58,171 nt of DNA, taken from contig SUYH01000018.1 of NCBI GenBank assembly GCA_015060535.1, positions 1-58,171 of the forward strand, given 5' to 3'. Both the position numbers and the translations under genes were made by a program. How positions within the stretch are numbered: the first letter of the stretch is position 1; every line of letters starts with the position of its first letter. The notes under the pieces are model-generated. The model ran no database searches. It was given only the letters and a program-made list of their open reading frames with translations, and was not told the DNA's origin. Positions 1 through 11,981 of this stretch are shown in pieces. This DNA is from Prevotella sp. GTDB lineage: Bacteria; Bacteroidota; Bacteroidia; Bacteroidales; Bacteroidaceae.

Positions 1-2992
<2,992 letters not shown>

Positions 2993-3033
2993 TTTTTTAA
3001 TAGATAAAATATTAAATGAATGAAAATATTTGT

Positions 3034-4221
3034 TTAGTATAAGAATCCTAAAAGCCACAGAGGTATCTGGTTTTCGCGACCGATCTCGGTGTTATACCTT
3101 ACATATATCGTATCGGGCGCGTACCTTACTTTATTATGTGACATCGCATCGCATACGCGGAACTTCTGATGACCGTCGACCAGATAGAAGGATTCGCGCC
3201 CCTGCTGGTTGACCTTATGGTCTTTCCAAAGCGAATTGACGAAGAAAGTCTCCATCGCGTCCTGCTTCTCGACACGCAGCGGATAGATGGCGTAGAGCAG
3301 GTTGGAGTTGTGAAGCATGATCTTTGAAGGTTTCTTGGGAAACTCTTCACCCACGGGATAGATCATATTGAGCAGACGGGCATCAGTGAGATACTTGATA
3401 TAGTTCATCACGGTAGCACGGCTGGTCTCAATATCGTTGGCCAGTTTCGACACGTTGGGTGCCTTGGGACCCTCTGCAGCCAGCATGTAGAAGAGCTTCT
3501 TAATCTTGGTGAGATACTTCAGCTCAATCTGCTTGATGAGCAGGATGTCCACCTCGGTCATCATATTCATGGTCTTCAGCAGATTCTCGCTATAGTTGCG
3601 ATGCTCCTGGAAGAAGGGGTAGAAGCCATGGTGGATGTAATCCTGGAAATAACGGTTGGGCGACACCTTGGGCAGAATCTGCTTGACGATTCGCTCATGG
3701 TTGGTCACGATGTCTTCGAGCGTGTAGGGCTGGAAGTCGTTGTCCGTCATCAGATTGATGAACTCGCGGAAAGAGAAGCCACGCAGGTTGTACGACTTGA
3801 CTATGCCGTTCAGCTCGGGGTTCTCGTCTTTCAGACGCATCACGCTGGATCCTGTGAAAACAATCTTCAGATAAGGGTAACGGTCATAACAGAGACGGAG
3901 CTCCTGAGACCAGTCGGGCTGCTTGAACACCTGGTCGATGAGCAGCACACGACCGCCATGACGACAGAACTCGCCAGCAAAATCGGCTATACCGCGACCC
4001 TGAAAATAGAAATTGTTCATGTTGACATACAGACACTGGCGGTCGTTGATGTCAAAATGCTCCTTGGCGTACTGCAGGAGGAAAGTGGTCTTTCCGACAC
4101 CACGAGTACCCTTGATGCCAATCATACGGTCGCTCCAGTCGATCTCATCCATCAGGGTGCGACGTACTGGTGCATTTGTATGCTCGACCAAGTAACGATG
4201 TGTACGGAAAAAAGCCTCCAT
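3034..4221 (-). CDS. AAA-family ATPase of the AAA_14/DUF4143 type
   Basis: A 395-residue cytoplasmic P-loop ATPase of a family common in Bacteroidales; the cellular role is unknown. Visible parts: Walker A GTRGVGKT at residues 38-45; Walker B RVLLIDQ at 91-97; the family's sensor-like IVFTGSS; a winged-helix-like central region (SKLANDIETSRATVMNYIKYLTDARLL); and a DUF4143-like C-terminal half. The residue after the Walker B Asp is Gln (CAG), where relatives I recall carry the catalytic Glu (DEI). Hydrolysis may therefore be slow or lost. It stands alone between a strong promoter (4249-4279) and PFOR. Family is confident, function is not. Confidence 0.85.
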   Translation of the reverse strand: MEAFFRTHRYLVEHTNAPVRRTLMDEIDWSDRMIGIKGTRGVGKTTFLLQYAKEHFDINDRQCLYVNMNNFYFQGRGIADFAGEFCRHGGRVLLIDQVFKQPDWSQELRLCYDRYPYLKIVFTGSSVMRLKDENPELNGIVKSYNLRGFSFREFINLMTDNDFQPYTLEDIVTNHERIVKQILPKVSPNRYFQDYIHHGFYPFFQEHRNYSENLLKTMNMMTEVDILLIKQIELKYLTKIKKLFYMLAAEGPKAPNVSKLANDIETSRATVMNYIKYLTDARLLNMIYPVGEEFPKKPSKIMLHNSNLLYAIYPLRVEKQDAMETFFVNSLWKDHKVNQQGRESFYLVDGHQKFRVCDAMSHNKVRYAPDTIYVRYNTEIGRENQIPLWLLGFLY

Positions 4222-4248
4222 CAGTATCGATTTGTTTTAAAACAGCCA

Positions 4249-4279
4249 CAAAGGTACGAATAAATCCCCAAATTGCAAA
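4249..4279 (-). promoter_or_regulatory. Bacteroidetes-type promoter of the ATPase gene
   Basis: On the minus strand TTTG (4276-4279) lies 19 bp upstream of TACCTTTG (4249-4256), matching the TTTG/TAnnTTTG consensus of the Bacteroidetes primary sigma factor. The ATG follows 27 bp downstream. Confidence 0.7.
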
Positions 4280-4282
4280 GTC

Positions 4283-4327
4283 TAGATAGCAAAATCTTGC
4301 AAAAAACTGCTATTTTTGTGCTATCTA
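4283..4327. repeat. Inverted repeat upstream of the ATPase promoter
   Basis: TAGATAGCA (4283-4291) and its exact complement TGCTATCTA (4319-4327) are separated by 27 bp, just upstream of the ATPase promoter. They could be an operator or part of the intergenic transcript end. No protein can be assigned. Confidence 0.35.
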
Positions 4328-4330
4328 AAT

Positions 4331-4358
4331 AAAAAAAGGAGCTTTTAGGGCTCCTTTT
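4331..4358 (-). terminator. Rho-independent terminator of the signalling/TonB operon
   Basis: A 9-bp stem (4334-4342 with 4350-4358, GCTCCTTTT arm) and 7-nt loop follow the receptor stop codon on the minus strand, with a T run continuing through 4331. It closes the five-gene operon. Confidence 0.8.
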
Positions 4359-4360
4359 CC

Positions 4361-6832
4361 TTAAAATTTGTAGGCCACGCTGAAGGTGAACCAGCGCCCT
4401 TTCTGCGGTACGCGCTTGGCGTTCATGCCGCTCAGGTTGCCGTGAGTATCGAACAGGTTGTGGATGTCAACACCTAAAGTGATCTTGCCCAACTGATATT
4501 CAGCACCCAAGTCGAGTATCGCGCGAGCATCGAGGTCTCGTGCATAAACAATACGACTGTTGGCCATTTCATACAATTCATACCAGCCTTGAGCCTCTTC
4601 CATATCACCTATATCCACATAATACAGGTAAGTGTTATAGAACTTGTTAGCGGCAATAATCTGTACGACATCGGTATTATAGGTCTCCTGTTTGCCCATG
4701 AAGCCGAGGTGTGAATGCAGTTTGAGCTGTTTGGTGGCCTGCCATCCCAACACGAGATTGGACATCAGTTTAGGGGTGTTATTATTGGTGTTAATATCAC
4801 GCGCCAAGACGTTGTTTTTCATGGTGTGAATCCATGACATGTTAAAGTCGGCAGTAAAACGGCGTAGACGATAGTTGGCCATCAGTTCGACACCCATAGC
4901 CTCGTTGTTTCCTTCGTTAAGGTATTCGATGATATGAGTCATGATGATATTCTTCGCACGGTTGTAGAATCCGTTGACCTCGAAGTTCAGACCTGGAATC
5001 CATTCATTGCCGGCAAAAGTGAGCTGATAGGAATGGAGCGACTCTGCCATCAGGTCTTCGTCGATGTTATCTGTGTTTGACTGGAAAGTCATGAGGAAAC
5101 TGTTGGTCTTGCGGTAGAGATAGGGCGCATCGACAAACGACTTCGAATAGCTCAGCTTTACATTCCACTTGGGCTGTAGGAAAATGAGCGCCACACGAGG
5201 CGAGAACTCGTTGATATTGCTGGCGGAGCCTCGATTCTTATGGTCATAGCGCAGACCGGCATTGAAAATCACTGGTCCCCACTGGTGCTTCAGCTGCAGG
5301 AAGGCATTGTAGCTGTTCTCATTGCCCTTGCCCAGTTCTGATATCTTATATATTTCAGGGATGGAACTGGTATAGTTGTAGCCCAGCATATAGCGTACGT
5401 CGTCGAGCTGGAAGTGACTGAATTCAGCACCGAAGGCGAGTGACCCCTTATGACTTTTGGTGTTGATATAGCTGATATCACCCTTCAGCTGGACGCCGTA
5501 GTTCTGTTCCTGTCCGTTGATGTATCGGGAGAGTCCGTCTTGTGCGAAGATAGCCAGAATGGAAGGGTTGTCAGTAAGATAGTGACCGAAATCAGAAAAC
5601 TCATATTCGGAAATCACCTGATAGTGGGTCAGGTCGCTATTGTCGTATGTCAGACGTCCCGTCAGATTCAGTTTGCCAAAACTACGCTGATAGCTGAGGT
5701 CAGCATGATGCGACTTGGTGGCGAAGCTGGGCTTGATGCCGTTGTATGTCTTATAGTCATCGTAGAGATACGGTTTAGCCAAGGTACTCATGGTGAGGGG
5801 GGCTACAATCTGTGAGAAATGGGTGTCGTAGAGGAACTGCAAGTCTTTCCATTTCATTTGGATTCCGAAGTCGTAGGATGGTTTTTTGCCAATACGCCCT
5901 ACTACTACTTCAGTTGTACGATGATTGTAGATGTCTTCTTCCGGCTCAATATTCATCTTTTCGCCAGAGGCATGGTGTATAGTACCCCATACCAAGAGGT
6001 CGAGGTCGAAATAACGCTTGCCGAACAACATGTTGCCATGAGCTTGACCGTAGTTGCCGTATGCACCTTTTACCTGGATGCCGTCAACGTCAGCTCCCTG
6101 CTTGGTGATGAGGTTGACAACAGCTGTAAGTGCCACACCGCCATAAAGTGACGAAGCCGGTCCGCGCAACACCTCTATCTGCTTCAACTTTTCAAGCGAG
6201 ATGCTGAAGTCGGGAGCGGCGATATTGGTGGCATAGCTGTTCAGCCTGTGACCGTTGAGCATGATGAGAATCTTCTCCTGACCGTTGCTGTAGATGCCGC
6301 GCATGGCGATATTGATGTCATCGTTGCCATCGACGATATGCATGCCAGGCACATAGGCTGCCAACACTTCCTGCAGGTTGCGGCCACCGCAGTTGCGAAT
6401 CATCTCCTCCGTAATCAATACGGTAGGCACAGGTACCTCGTTCAGCGTCTCAGACTGGCTGGAAGCTGTCGTGATGGTTGCCGTTCGTCCTGACCTGATA
6501 CGCTCCACCATATCGATGAAGCGGGGCGGGTCGTTGAGTGTGGTACTGTAATAGGGATTCTCGTCCAGCAATTGCTTGACATATCGCTCAGCCTCCGTGT
6601 CGTTGTCGGAAGCGATATCGCATAAGGCCAACAGACGGTAGGCGCTTTGCAGGACATTACCCTTGAAATATTGAATATTATTGAGCAGCTGAACACGGGC
6701 CGTGTCGATACGTCCGATATCATAGTCATCCTCTGCTTGTTGGTATACGCCAATCTGCTGTCCTTCGGTGTCTTGTGCCGAAGCACTCAGGGCGAGGCCG
6801 CAGAAGAGGAGGGAATATATTATCTTTCTCAT
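4361..6832 (-). CDS. TonB-dependent outer-membrane receptor with helical N-terminal domain
   Basis: An 823-residue outer-membrane receptor and last gene of the signalling operon. It has a signal peptide ending ALSASAQ (about residue 19). Residues 20-115 are a predicted helical, TPR-like segment (ARVQLLNNIQYFKGNVLQSA) in place of the usual SusC-type carboxypeptidase-like domain. A plug domain follows from about residue 125 (VPTVLITEEMIRNCGGRNL, then LRGPASSLYGG), then a 22-strand-type barrel ending in the aromatic C-terminus FTFSVAYKF. No SusD partner is nearby. Its ATG overlaps the stop of the upstream histidine kinase by 4 bp, so the two are translationally coupled. The ligand cannot be read from the sequence. 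The family is firm; a sensory or regulated role is inference from context. Confidence 0.93.
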   Translation of the reverse strand: MRKIIYSLLFCGLALSASAQDTEGQQIGVYQQAEDDYDIGRIDTARVQLLNNIQYFKGNVLQSAYRLLALCDIASDNDTEAERYVKQLLDENPYYSTTLNDPPRFIDMVERIRSGRTATITTASSQSETLNEVPVPTVLITEEMIRNCGGRNLQEVLAAYVPGMHIVDGNDDINIAMRGIYSNGQEKILIMLNGHRLNSYATNIAAPDFSISLEKLKQIEVLRGPASSLYGGVALTAVVNLITKQGADVDGIQVKGAYGNYGQAHGNMLFGKRYFDLDLLVWGTIHHASGEKMNIEPEEDIYNHRTTEVVVGRIGKKPSYDFGIQMKWKDLQFLYDTHFSQIVAPLTMSTLAKPYLYDDYKTYNGIKPSFATKSHHADLSYQRSFGKLNLTGRLTYDNSDLTHYQVISEYEFSDFGHYLTDNPSILAIFAQDGLSRYINGQEQNYGVQLKGDISYINTKSHKGSLAFGAEFSHFQLDDVRYMLGYNYTSSIPEIYKISELGKGNENSYNAFLQLKHQWGPVIFNAGLRYDHKNRGSASNINEFSPRVALIFLQPKWNVKLSYSKSFVDAPYLYRKTNSFLMTFQSNTDNIDEDLMAESLHSYQLTFAGNEWIPGLNFEVNGFYNRAKNIIMTHIIEYLNEGNNEAMGVELMANYRLRRFTADFNMSWIHTMKNNVLARDINTNNNTPKLMSNLVLGWQATKQLKLHSHLGFMGKQETYNTDVVQIIAANKFYNTYLYYVDIGDMEEAQGWYELYEMANSRIVYARDLDARAILDLGAEYQLGKITLGVDIHNLFDTHGNLSGMNAKRVPQKGRWFTFSVAYKF

Positions 6833-7653
6833 TTTTTCTTGATAGGTATTTCGATGATGAAACGGGTGCCTTGGCCGGCCTCTGATTCGAAGGTGAGGTG
6901 GCCGTCGTGCTTGGTCTCAATAATATCGCGGGTAATGCTCATACCTAGTCCGGTACCTTGTCCGACGGGCTTCGTGGTGAAGAAATTCTCATACAGGCGC
7001 TGTTTGACATCATCGGTCATGCCCATGCCGTTGTCGGCAATGATAATAGTAATCGTGCTATCGGTAGCGGTGACGCTGACATCGAGCGTAGGCACATAGT
7101 CAGCACCAGCCTGTTGCGACTTCTCCCAAACCGTGTAGCAGGCGTTATTGGTGATGTTCAATACGGCACGGCTCAGGTCCTGAGGAACAGCCATCGTCTG
7201 AGGAATAGCGTCCTGATAGTTCTCGCGGATAGTGATATTAAACCCTTTGTGGTTGGCACGCATGGCGTGATACGACAGATGGACATACTCCTTGACCAGC
7301 CGGCAGACATCGGTGGGGAGATACTCGTTCTCCTTGCCTCGGGAGACGAGCAGAATGCCCTGAATAATGCTGATAGCACGCTCGCCATGCTCCACGATTT
7401 TATTCATGTTCTCCTTTAGATCGCTGACGATGTCGTCAATCTCTTCACGGTCTTCCTGGGGTAGCTTGTCCTCGTTATCCTCCACGATTTCCGTCAGGTC
7501 TTTAAGCAGCTTCTCTGACATCTTGCTGAAGTTAATCACGAAGTTCAGCGGGTTCTGTATCTCATGAGCAATACCTGCGCTGAGCAAGCCCAGCGATGCC
7601 AGCTTTTCCTGTTGCTTCAGCTGTTGTTGTAATGTCTCTATCTGTTTCTCCAT
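6829..7653 (-). CDS. Small soluble histidine kinase without a sensor domain
   Basis: A 274-residue cytoplasmic kinase with no signal peptide or membrane segment. A short coiled coil (residues 1-20) leads into a DHp helix with the H-box GIAHEIQNPLNF; the phospho-accepting His is residue 30 (codon 7564-7566). A HATPase_c domain follows, with N-box NITNNACYTV, G1 box IADNGMGM and G2 box GQGTGLGMSI. All catalytic motifs are present. Its DHp region closely resembles that of the upstream large protein (NPLN, NF, EH spacing). It starts 12 bp after that gene and overlaps the receptor gene by 4 bp. Since it has no input domain, it probably takes its signal from a partner. Family firm, partner inferred. 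Confidence 0.93.
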   Translation of the reverse strand: MEKQIETLQQQLKQQEKLASLGLLSAGIAHEIQNPLNFVINFSKMSEKLLKDLTEIVEDNEDKLPQEDREEIDDIVSDLKENMNKIVEHGERAISIIQGILLVSRGKENEYLPTDVCRLVKEYVHLSYHAMRANHKGFNITIRENYQDAIPQTMAVPQDLSRAVLNITNNACYTVWEKSQQAGADYVPTLDVSVTATDSTITIIIADNGMGMTDDVKQRLYENFFTTKPVGQGTGLGMSITRDIIETKHDGHLTFESEAGQGTRFIIEIPIKKK

Positions 7654-7665
7654 AGCCTTTTCGTG

Positions 7666-10419
7666 TTAAAGGGTTGGTATAGTAATCGTAAATTCAGTAT
7701 AGACGCCTTTCTCGGACTGGACGGTGATATCACCGCCGTGATGCTGGGCAATCTCCTTGCTCAGATAGAGTCCGACACCTGAGGCTTCACCGGTGGTCTT
7801 CGTGGTGAAGAAGGGATCGAATATCTTGTGCAGAATGTTCTCGCTGATACCTGTGCCGTTGTCGTGAATGTGTATCTCGGCCATACGGCCAACGGTGGTC
7901 TGCGTCAGAGCAATCTCGGGTGAGGTGCCTCCTTTCTCGCACTTCTTGATGACGGCATAGACAGCATTGCCCAACAGACTCATGATCGTCTTGCTCAGCT
8001 GCTCAGCATTGCCATTGATCATCAGCGGACTTTCGGGCACGTTGAACTTGATGGAGATATGGTATTTGGCAATCTCTTTCTCGAAGTATTTCTCGAGCAT
8101 CTCCTGGTCTTGTCGGAGCAGGGCGTTCAAGTCCATCTTGACCATTCCGCCGGAGCGATCCTTCAGAATCTCCTCCATAGCCTTCAGCGTACGGGAGGTG
8201 TTGGCACCATGTTCGCCAACTTTCTGCAGATTGCCTTCCAACATGTCGAGCACATCCATCGTGTCTTCGTAGTTCTCGGGGTCCATGTTTTCCTTCTCGT
8301 CTTCTACATTGGCTTCGATATCCTTGACCAGTCCCTGGGAGAGCTTGGCAAAGTTGTTGATATAGTTCAGCGGATTCAGGATGCGGTCAATCAGTCCCTG
8401 GGTAAGCTTGGCAACGGTAGCCACCTTCTCCAGCTTGACGACTTCTGCAGTACGCTCTTTAACCAGATTCTCCAGGCGGTGTTTCTCTCGTTCCAGTTGG
8501 TGCAGGCGATACTGTACCAGGAGATAGACAATGCCACCCAGCAGAACGGCATAGAGCAGAATCATATACCACCGTAGATAGAAGGGACGGGCTATGCTGA
8601 AGCTGATGGAAGCGATGTTCGACAGACGGCCATAGGCGTCGCGCGACTGGACTTCGAAGGTGTAGTCGCCATGGGGCATATTGTTAAACTCTTCAAATGT
8701 CTCCGTATCCCATGCCGTCCAACGGCCTCCGTTCAATCGATAGCGGTATTGCGGAATGAGCAGCATGGACGGATAGTCTACGGCGTAGTGAATGGTAATA
8801 TGGCGCTCGTCGCTCGACAGTTCGGTTAACCGCTCGGGCTGTTGGCCGTAACCTCCCCAAAGTACGCTGTCGCCAAGCAGGGTAACGGAACGGATATAGA
8901 CTTTGGCCTTGACATTCTTGATAGGGTCTTTCTGAGCGTAGTCCAACACGTTCAGTCCCATGTCACCTCCCATCCAAAGGTATTTTCCTTCGCGTAACAT
9001 GGCTCGCACACTATAGTCCATTAAGGGATAGACCATATCGGAGAGCAGTTTTTCGCGGTATCCGTGCTTGAGGGCGTAAAGATATTTTCCCTTGCTATTG
9101 GTCAGCCAGGTGTATCCGTCGCTGTCGAGATAGGAGAAAAGCGGGTAGGGGAAAGGTTCCTGAGTGCTGGCTTTTATCGTCAACACTTCATCATCGTATT
9201 GAACAAGCGTGGAAATCTCGCTGTCCTCACCTTGTGTCTGTGGGACGAAATGCTGTTGGTCTGTGCTCTTCCAAATGTGTCCATACAGATTCTTCAGCCA
9301 GATGGTTCCCATCTTGTCTTTCAATATCATGGTAACACGCTCGGCATCGCATATCTGTTCGCGATGGCCATTGAAATCGTAACGATAGACACCATCCGTC
9401 TCACCAGCATAAAAACCTCCGTCAACGATCATAATCGATGTGGTATTGGATGTGGTCAGATGGGTGATACTTGTAGGACGAATCTGAAAGACACCATCGG
9501 CTGTCGCAGCCAGCAGACTGCCGTTGTACTGGACGAGTTGCCAGCAGGCTAATGTCATATCGTGTACTTGTACGAACTGGTTGCCCTGCATACGATAGAG
9601 TCCGTTGAGGGTGCCTACATACAGATCGCCATCCAGGCGGGCTATCGAGAGCACTTCGCCACGTAATCCCTCGTTGGGCGTGAAGTGGGAGTAGACGGAA
9701 GGAATGGCCATAGAAAAGATACCATTGTCGGTTGCTCCCCAAAGTATTCCGTTTCCATTATAAGTAATGTGTGTGACGTTGTTGGAACAAAGTCCGTTAG
9801 CCTCAGTAATCTTATAGATGACATCGCCAGACTGATCGGTGATAAAGAGGCCTTCACCTGTGGTAGAAACAGCACTAAGCCCGTTCTCGAGTTGTTGTAT
9901 CTGGGTGACGTGATGTTCAGTCCCCAGGGTAGTAAAACCAGACTTAGGAAGCGTGCCATCCTTGTTCCATATTACCTTGCGGTCTTTGACATCGTAGATC
10001 TTGCCATCGCTGACAAGGAACGATACCTTGCCTTCACGCTCCCATATCCATTGCACCTCACCTTGTATGGTATTGTTCTCGTCGATGGTTTCCAATTGCA
10101 GTATTCCATGCTTGTCAGGGGTAACGTAACCCAAGTAGTTGTAGCCTCCTGCCCATACACGTCCTTTGGAATCACGGAAAACGGCGGTGATGCGGGTGAT
10201 GCCAGGCGTGTGGATAATACGCCATTGGGAATTGTCGAAGTAGATTAGTCCCTCGAAATTAGCGACATATACGGTTCCGTCGGGACCTGTGATAATGTCG
10301 AAGTTCTGCTTGTGGGCGTTGTATTTAGCTGCCGGATAGTTGCGGATAAACGGAATACCCTGCGACCACAAAAGAGCAGGAAGGCCCATCAGAACAAGTA
10401 TCAGGAGTATCTTTTTCAT
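7666..10419 (-). CDS. Propeller/Y_Y_Y sensor with a histidine-less kinase core (pseudo-kinase)
   Basis: A 917-residue membrane protein. A signal peptide (MKKILLILVLMGLPALLWSQ) is followed by about 500 residues of two-component-regulator propeller repeats (GTLNGLYRMQGN and similar), a Y_Y_Y domain near 545-605 (YRYRLNGGRWTAWD), a membrane segment near 610-635 (WYMILLYAVLLGGIVYLL), a coiled linker and a DHp-like helix. HATPase_c boxes are complete (LLGNAVYAV, IHDNGTGI, GVGLYLSKEIA). The H-box reads GLIDRILNPLNY: the His is Asp678 (codon 8386-8388) and the following Glu is Arg, so it cannot autophosphorylate in the normal way. The propeller should sit in the periplasm, as in hybrid two-component sensors of Bacteroides, but there is no response-regulator tail. 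It overlaps the upstream gene by 4 bp. Confidence 0.9.
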   Translation of the reverse strand: MKKILLILVLMGLPALLWSQGIPFIRNYPAAKYNAHKQNFDIITGPDGTVYVANFEGLIYFDNSQWRIIHTPGITRITAVFRDSKGRVWAGGYNYLGYVTPDKHGILQLETIDENNTIQGEVQWIWEREGKVSFLVSDGKIYDVKDRKVIWNKDGTLPKSGFTTLGTEHHVTQIQQLENGLSAVSTTGEGLFITDQSGDVIYKITEANGLCSNNVTHITYNGNGILWGATDNGIFSMAIPSVYSHFTPNEGLRGEVLSIARLDGDLYVGTLNGLYRMQGNQFVQVHDMTLACWQLVQYNGSLLAATADGVFQIRPTSITHLTTSNTTSIMIVDGGFYAGETDGVYRYDFNGHREQICDAERVTMILKDKMGTIWLKNLYGHIWKSTDQQHFVPQTQGEDSEISTLVQYDDEVLTIKASTQEPFPYPLFSYLDSDGYTWLTNSKGKYLYALKHGYREKLLSDMVYPLMDYSVRAMLREGKYLWMGGDMGLNVLDYAQKDPIKNVKAKVYIRSVTLLGDSVLWGGYGQQPERLTELSSDERHITIHYAVDYPSMLLIPQYRYRLNGGRWTAWDTETFEEFNNMPHGDYTFEVQSRDAYGRLSNIASISFSIARPFYLRWYMILLYAVLLGGIVYLLVQYRLHQLEREKHRLENLVKERTAEVVKLEKVATVAKLTQGLIDRILNPLNYINNFAKLSQGLVKDIEANVEDEKENMDPENYEDTMDVLDMLEGNLQKVGEHGANTSRTLKAMEEILKDRSGGMVKMDLNALLRQDQEMLEKYFEKEIAKYHISIKFNVPESPLMINGNAEQLSKTIMSLLGNAVYAVIKKCEKGGTSPEIALTQTTVGRMAEIHIHDNGTGISENILHKIFDPFFTTKTTGEASGVGLYLSKEIAQHHGGDITVQSEKGVYTEFTITIPTL

Positions 10420-11981
10420 CTTCCGGCCTCCTTTCCAATAAATGTCTCGTAAGGCACATTACGTCCTATATAGTAGTTCCACTCTTCTTTGGTGAGGTTG
10501 CGCTTTAGTTTACCCTTAATTCTTTCAACCATGAGGTTGACGGCGATGAACTCTTCCGTTAGGTTGCCTTTCTGGTCGCCACACCAGATGTTATGCTTAG
10601 GCGTGTCGAAAGTAAAGCAAGTAATCCAGTTGCCTGTCTTCAGAATGTTCATAGGTTCCACTTTTGCCGTGTTGGTCATCCAGAGGTTCAGCGTGCCGTC
10701 ATAACTTGATGAATAAAGGAGCCAGCCGTTGATTTTCAGGAATGATATCTGGGAACGATGGCTGATGAGCTCATAGCGTTTTCCCTTGGCGTCGAAGAGA
10801 TAGATGGTACCATTCTTCATGCCATAGGCTTTCAGTCCGGTGTTCTTACTGCTGGCAAAGGCTGTCACTTGTCCGCTGACAGGCAGTCGGCTGGTCTCTA
10901 TCTTGTCCATGCTGCGTACGACGTGCATGCGACCTTTGTTGTCGAAGACGACAGGGGCATAGTCGTAGCGGGTAACGAAGACGGGGTTGATAGACCACTT
11001 CCGCGTCCTGGTAATCTGCTGGGTTTTCGTATCCAGCTGTGCGATGCCTTGTTCACCGATAATAAACATCTGTTCGCCTGCAGGCTGGATGGCCATCAGC
11101 GGACCGATGCCACTGACCTCGTGAATGACGTTCTTGTTATTCTGACGGATGACCAGATGGCCTGTACGGCTAATGCAATAGATGATTTTCTCGCCACGTA
11201 TAATGTAGATATCGCGGAAGTCGTAGTTGCTATTGGAAATGATGGTGTCCGTCTTTAACTGCTTGCCAACAAGTTTGTGCTTCAACAGTTCACCGTAAGA
11301 GCTGCTGGTCACGAAACGGTCTTTACTATCGTCTGTAAAAGCAATATCTGTTACTGTGCCTTTGTGCTTGTGCCATTGACTTCTGCTTTGGCTAGTCATT
11401 TCAAGTGCTTGGTAGATGGTAGGATAATAGACGTCGCTATGGTAACGATCGGTATAAAGATAAGCAGCATAGGCCAGCAGATCGGCTATCTCTCGGTTGC
11501 CTGCCTGGTGTTGAGTAATAGCTACGTTGCCCAATTGGCGGGCTAGCGTGATGTAACTTAGCGTATCGGCCATCCGCTTGGAATGCTCTGCCTCTGCTCG
11601 CTGCTGTTCTGCAATAGCACGTTGGCTCTTCGCAATCTCGGAGGCTTCCAAGGCTCGATGCTCAGCTTCAAGGGCGTTCTGTCGCTCCTCTTCAGCATTG
11701 CGACGCATCTGCTCGGCAACCTTGGTCTGTTGCTCGGCTGCATCACGCTGTTCCTCGCTGACGCGACGTTCTTGCAGCGCTATCTCCTCCATTTGGGCGT
11801 TGATGCTCTGCATAACGGCTGATTGCTTCTCCTGCTTGGTCAGCATAGCTATTTGGGCTTGCAACTCTTCTACTTCCTGTGACTGGTTGTCATAGGCGAT
11901 ATAGGCCATGATTGCTCCAGTGGCACAGACTGCAGCGAGAATGCTGGCTATCAGTGTGCTTGTCTTTCCGAATATTCTCAT
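10416..11981 (-). CDS. Membrane-anchored coiled-coil protein with WD40-like propeller
   Basis: 521 residues. One N-terminal membrane segment (about residues 9-29, STLIASILAAVCATGAIMAY) is followed by a long charged coiled coil (about 35-150) rich in Glu, Gln, Arg and Ala, then a short helical part (LARQLGNVAITQHQAGNREI). From about residue 205 comes a WD40-like beta-propeller (HKGTVTDIAF, SHRSQISFLKI). The C-terminus (NLTKEEWNYYIGRNVPYETF) resembles the tail motif of WD40 segments in large STAND-type signalling proteins. Basic residues before the membrane segment suggest N-in topology, which would place the propeller in the periplasm, but this is uncertain. It overlaps both neighbours by 4 bp. 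Probably a scaffold or sensor; function not known. Confidence 0.75.
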   Translation of the reverse strand: MRIFGKTSTLIASILAAVCATGAIMAYIAYDNQSQEVEELQAQIAMLTKQEKQSAVMQSINAQMEEIALQERRVSEEQRDAAEQQTKVAEQMRRNAEEERQNALEAEHRALEASEIAKSQRAIAEQQRAEAEHSKRMADTLSYITLARQLGNVAITQHQAGNREIADLLAYAAYLYTDRYHSDVYYPTIYQALEMTSQSRSQWHKHKGTVTDIAFTDDSKDRFVTSSSYGELLKHKLVGKQLKTDTIISNSNYDFRDIYIIRGEKIIYCISRTGHLVIRQNNKNVIHEVSGIGPLMAIQPAGEQMFIIGEQGIAQLDTKTQQITRTRKWSINPVFVTRYDYAPVVFDNKGRMHVVRSMDKIETSRLPVSGQVTAFASSKNTGLKAYGMKNGTIYLFDAKGKRYELISHRSQISFLKINGWLLYSSSYDGTLNLWMTNTAKVEPMNILKTGNWITCFTFDTPKHNIWCGDQKGNLTEEFIAVNLMVERIKGKLKRNLTKEEWNYYIGRNVPYETFIGKEAGR

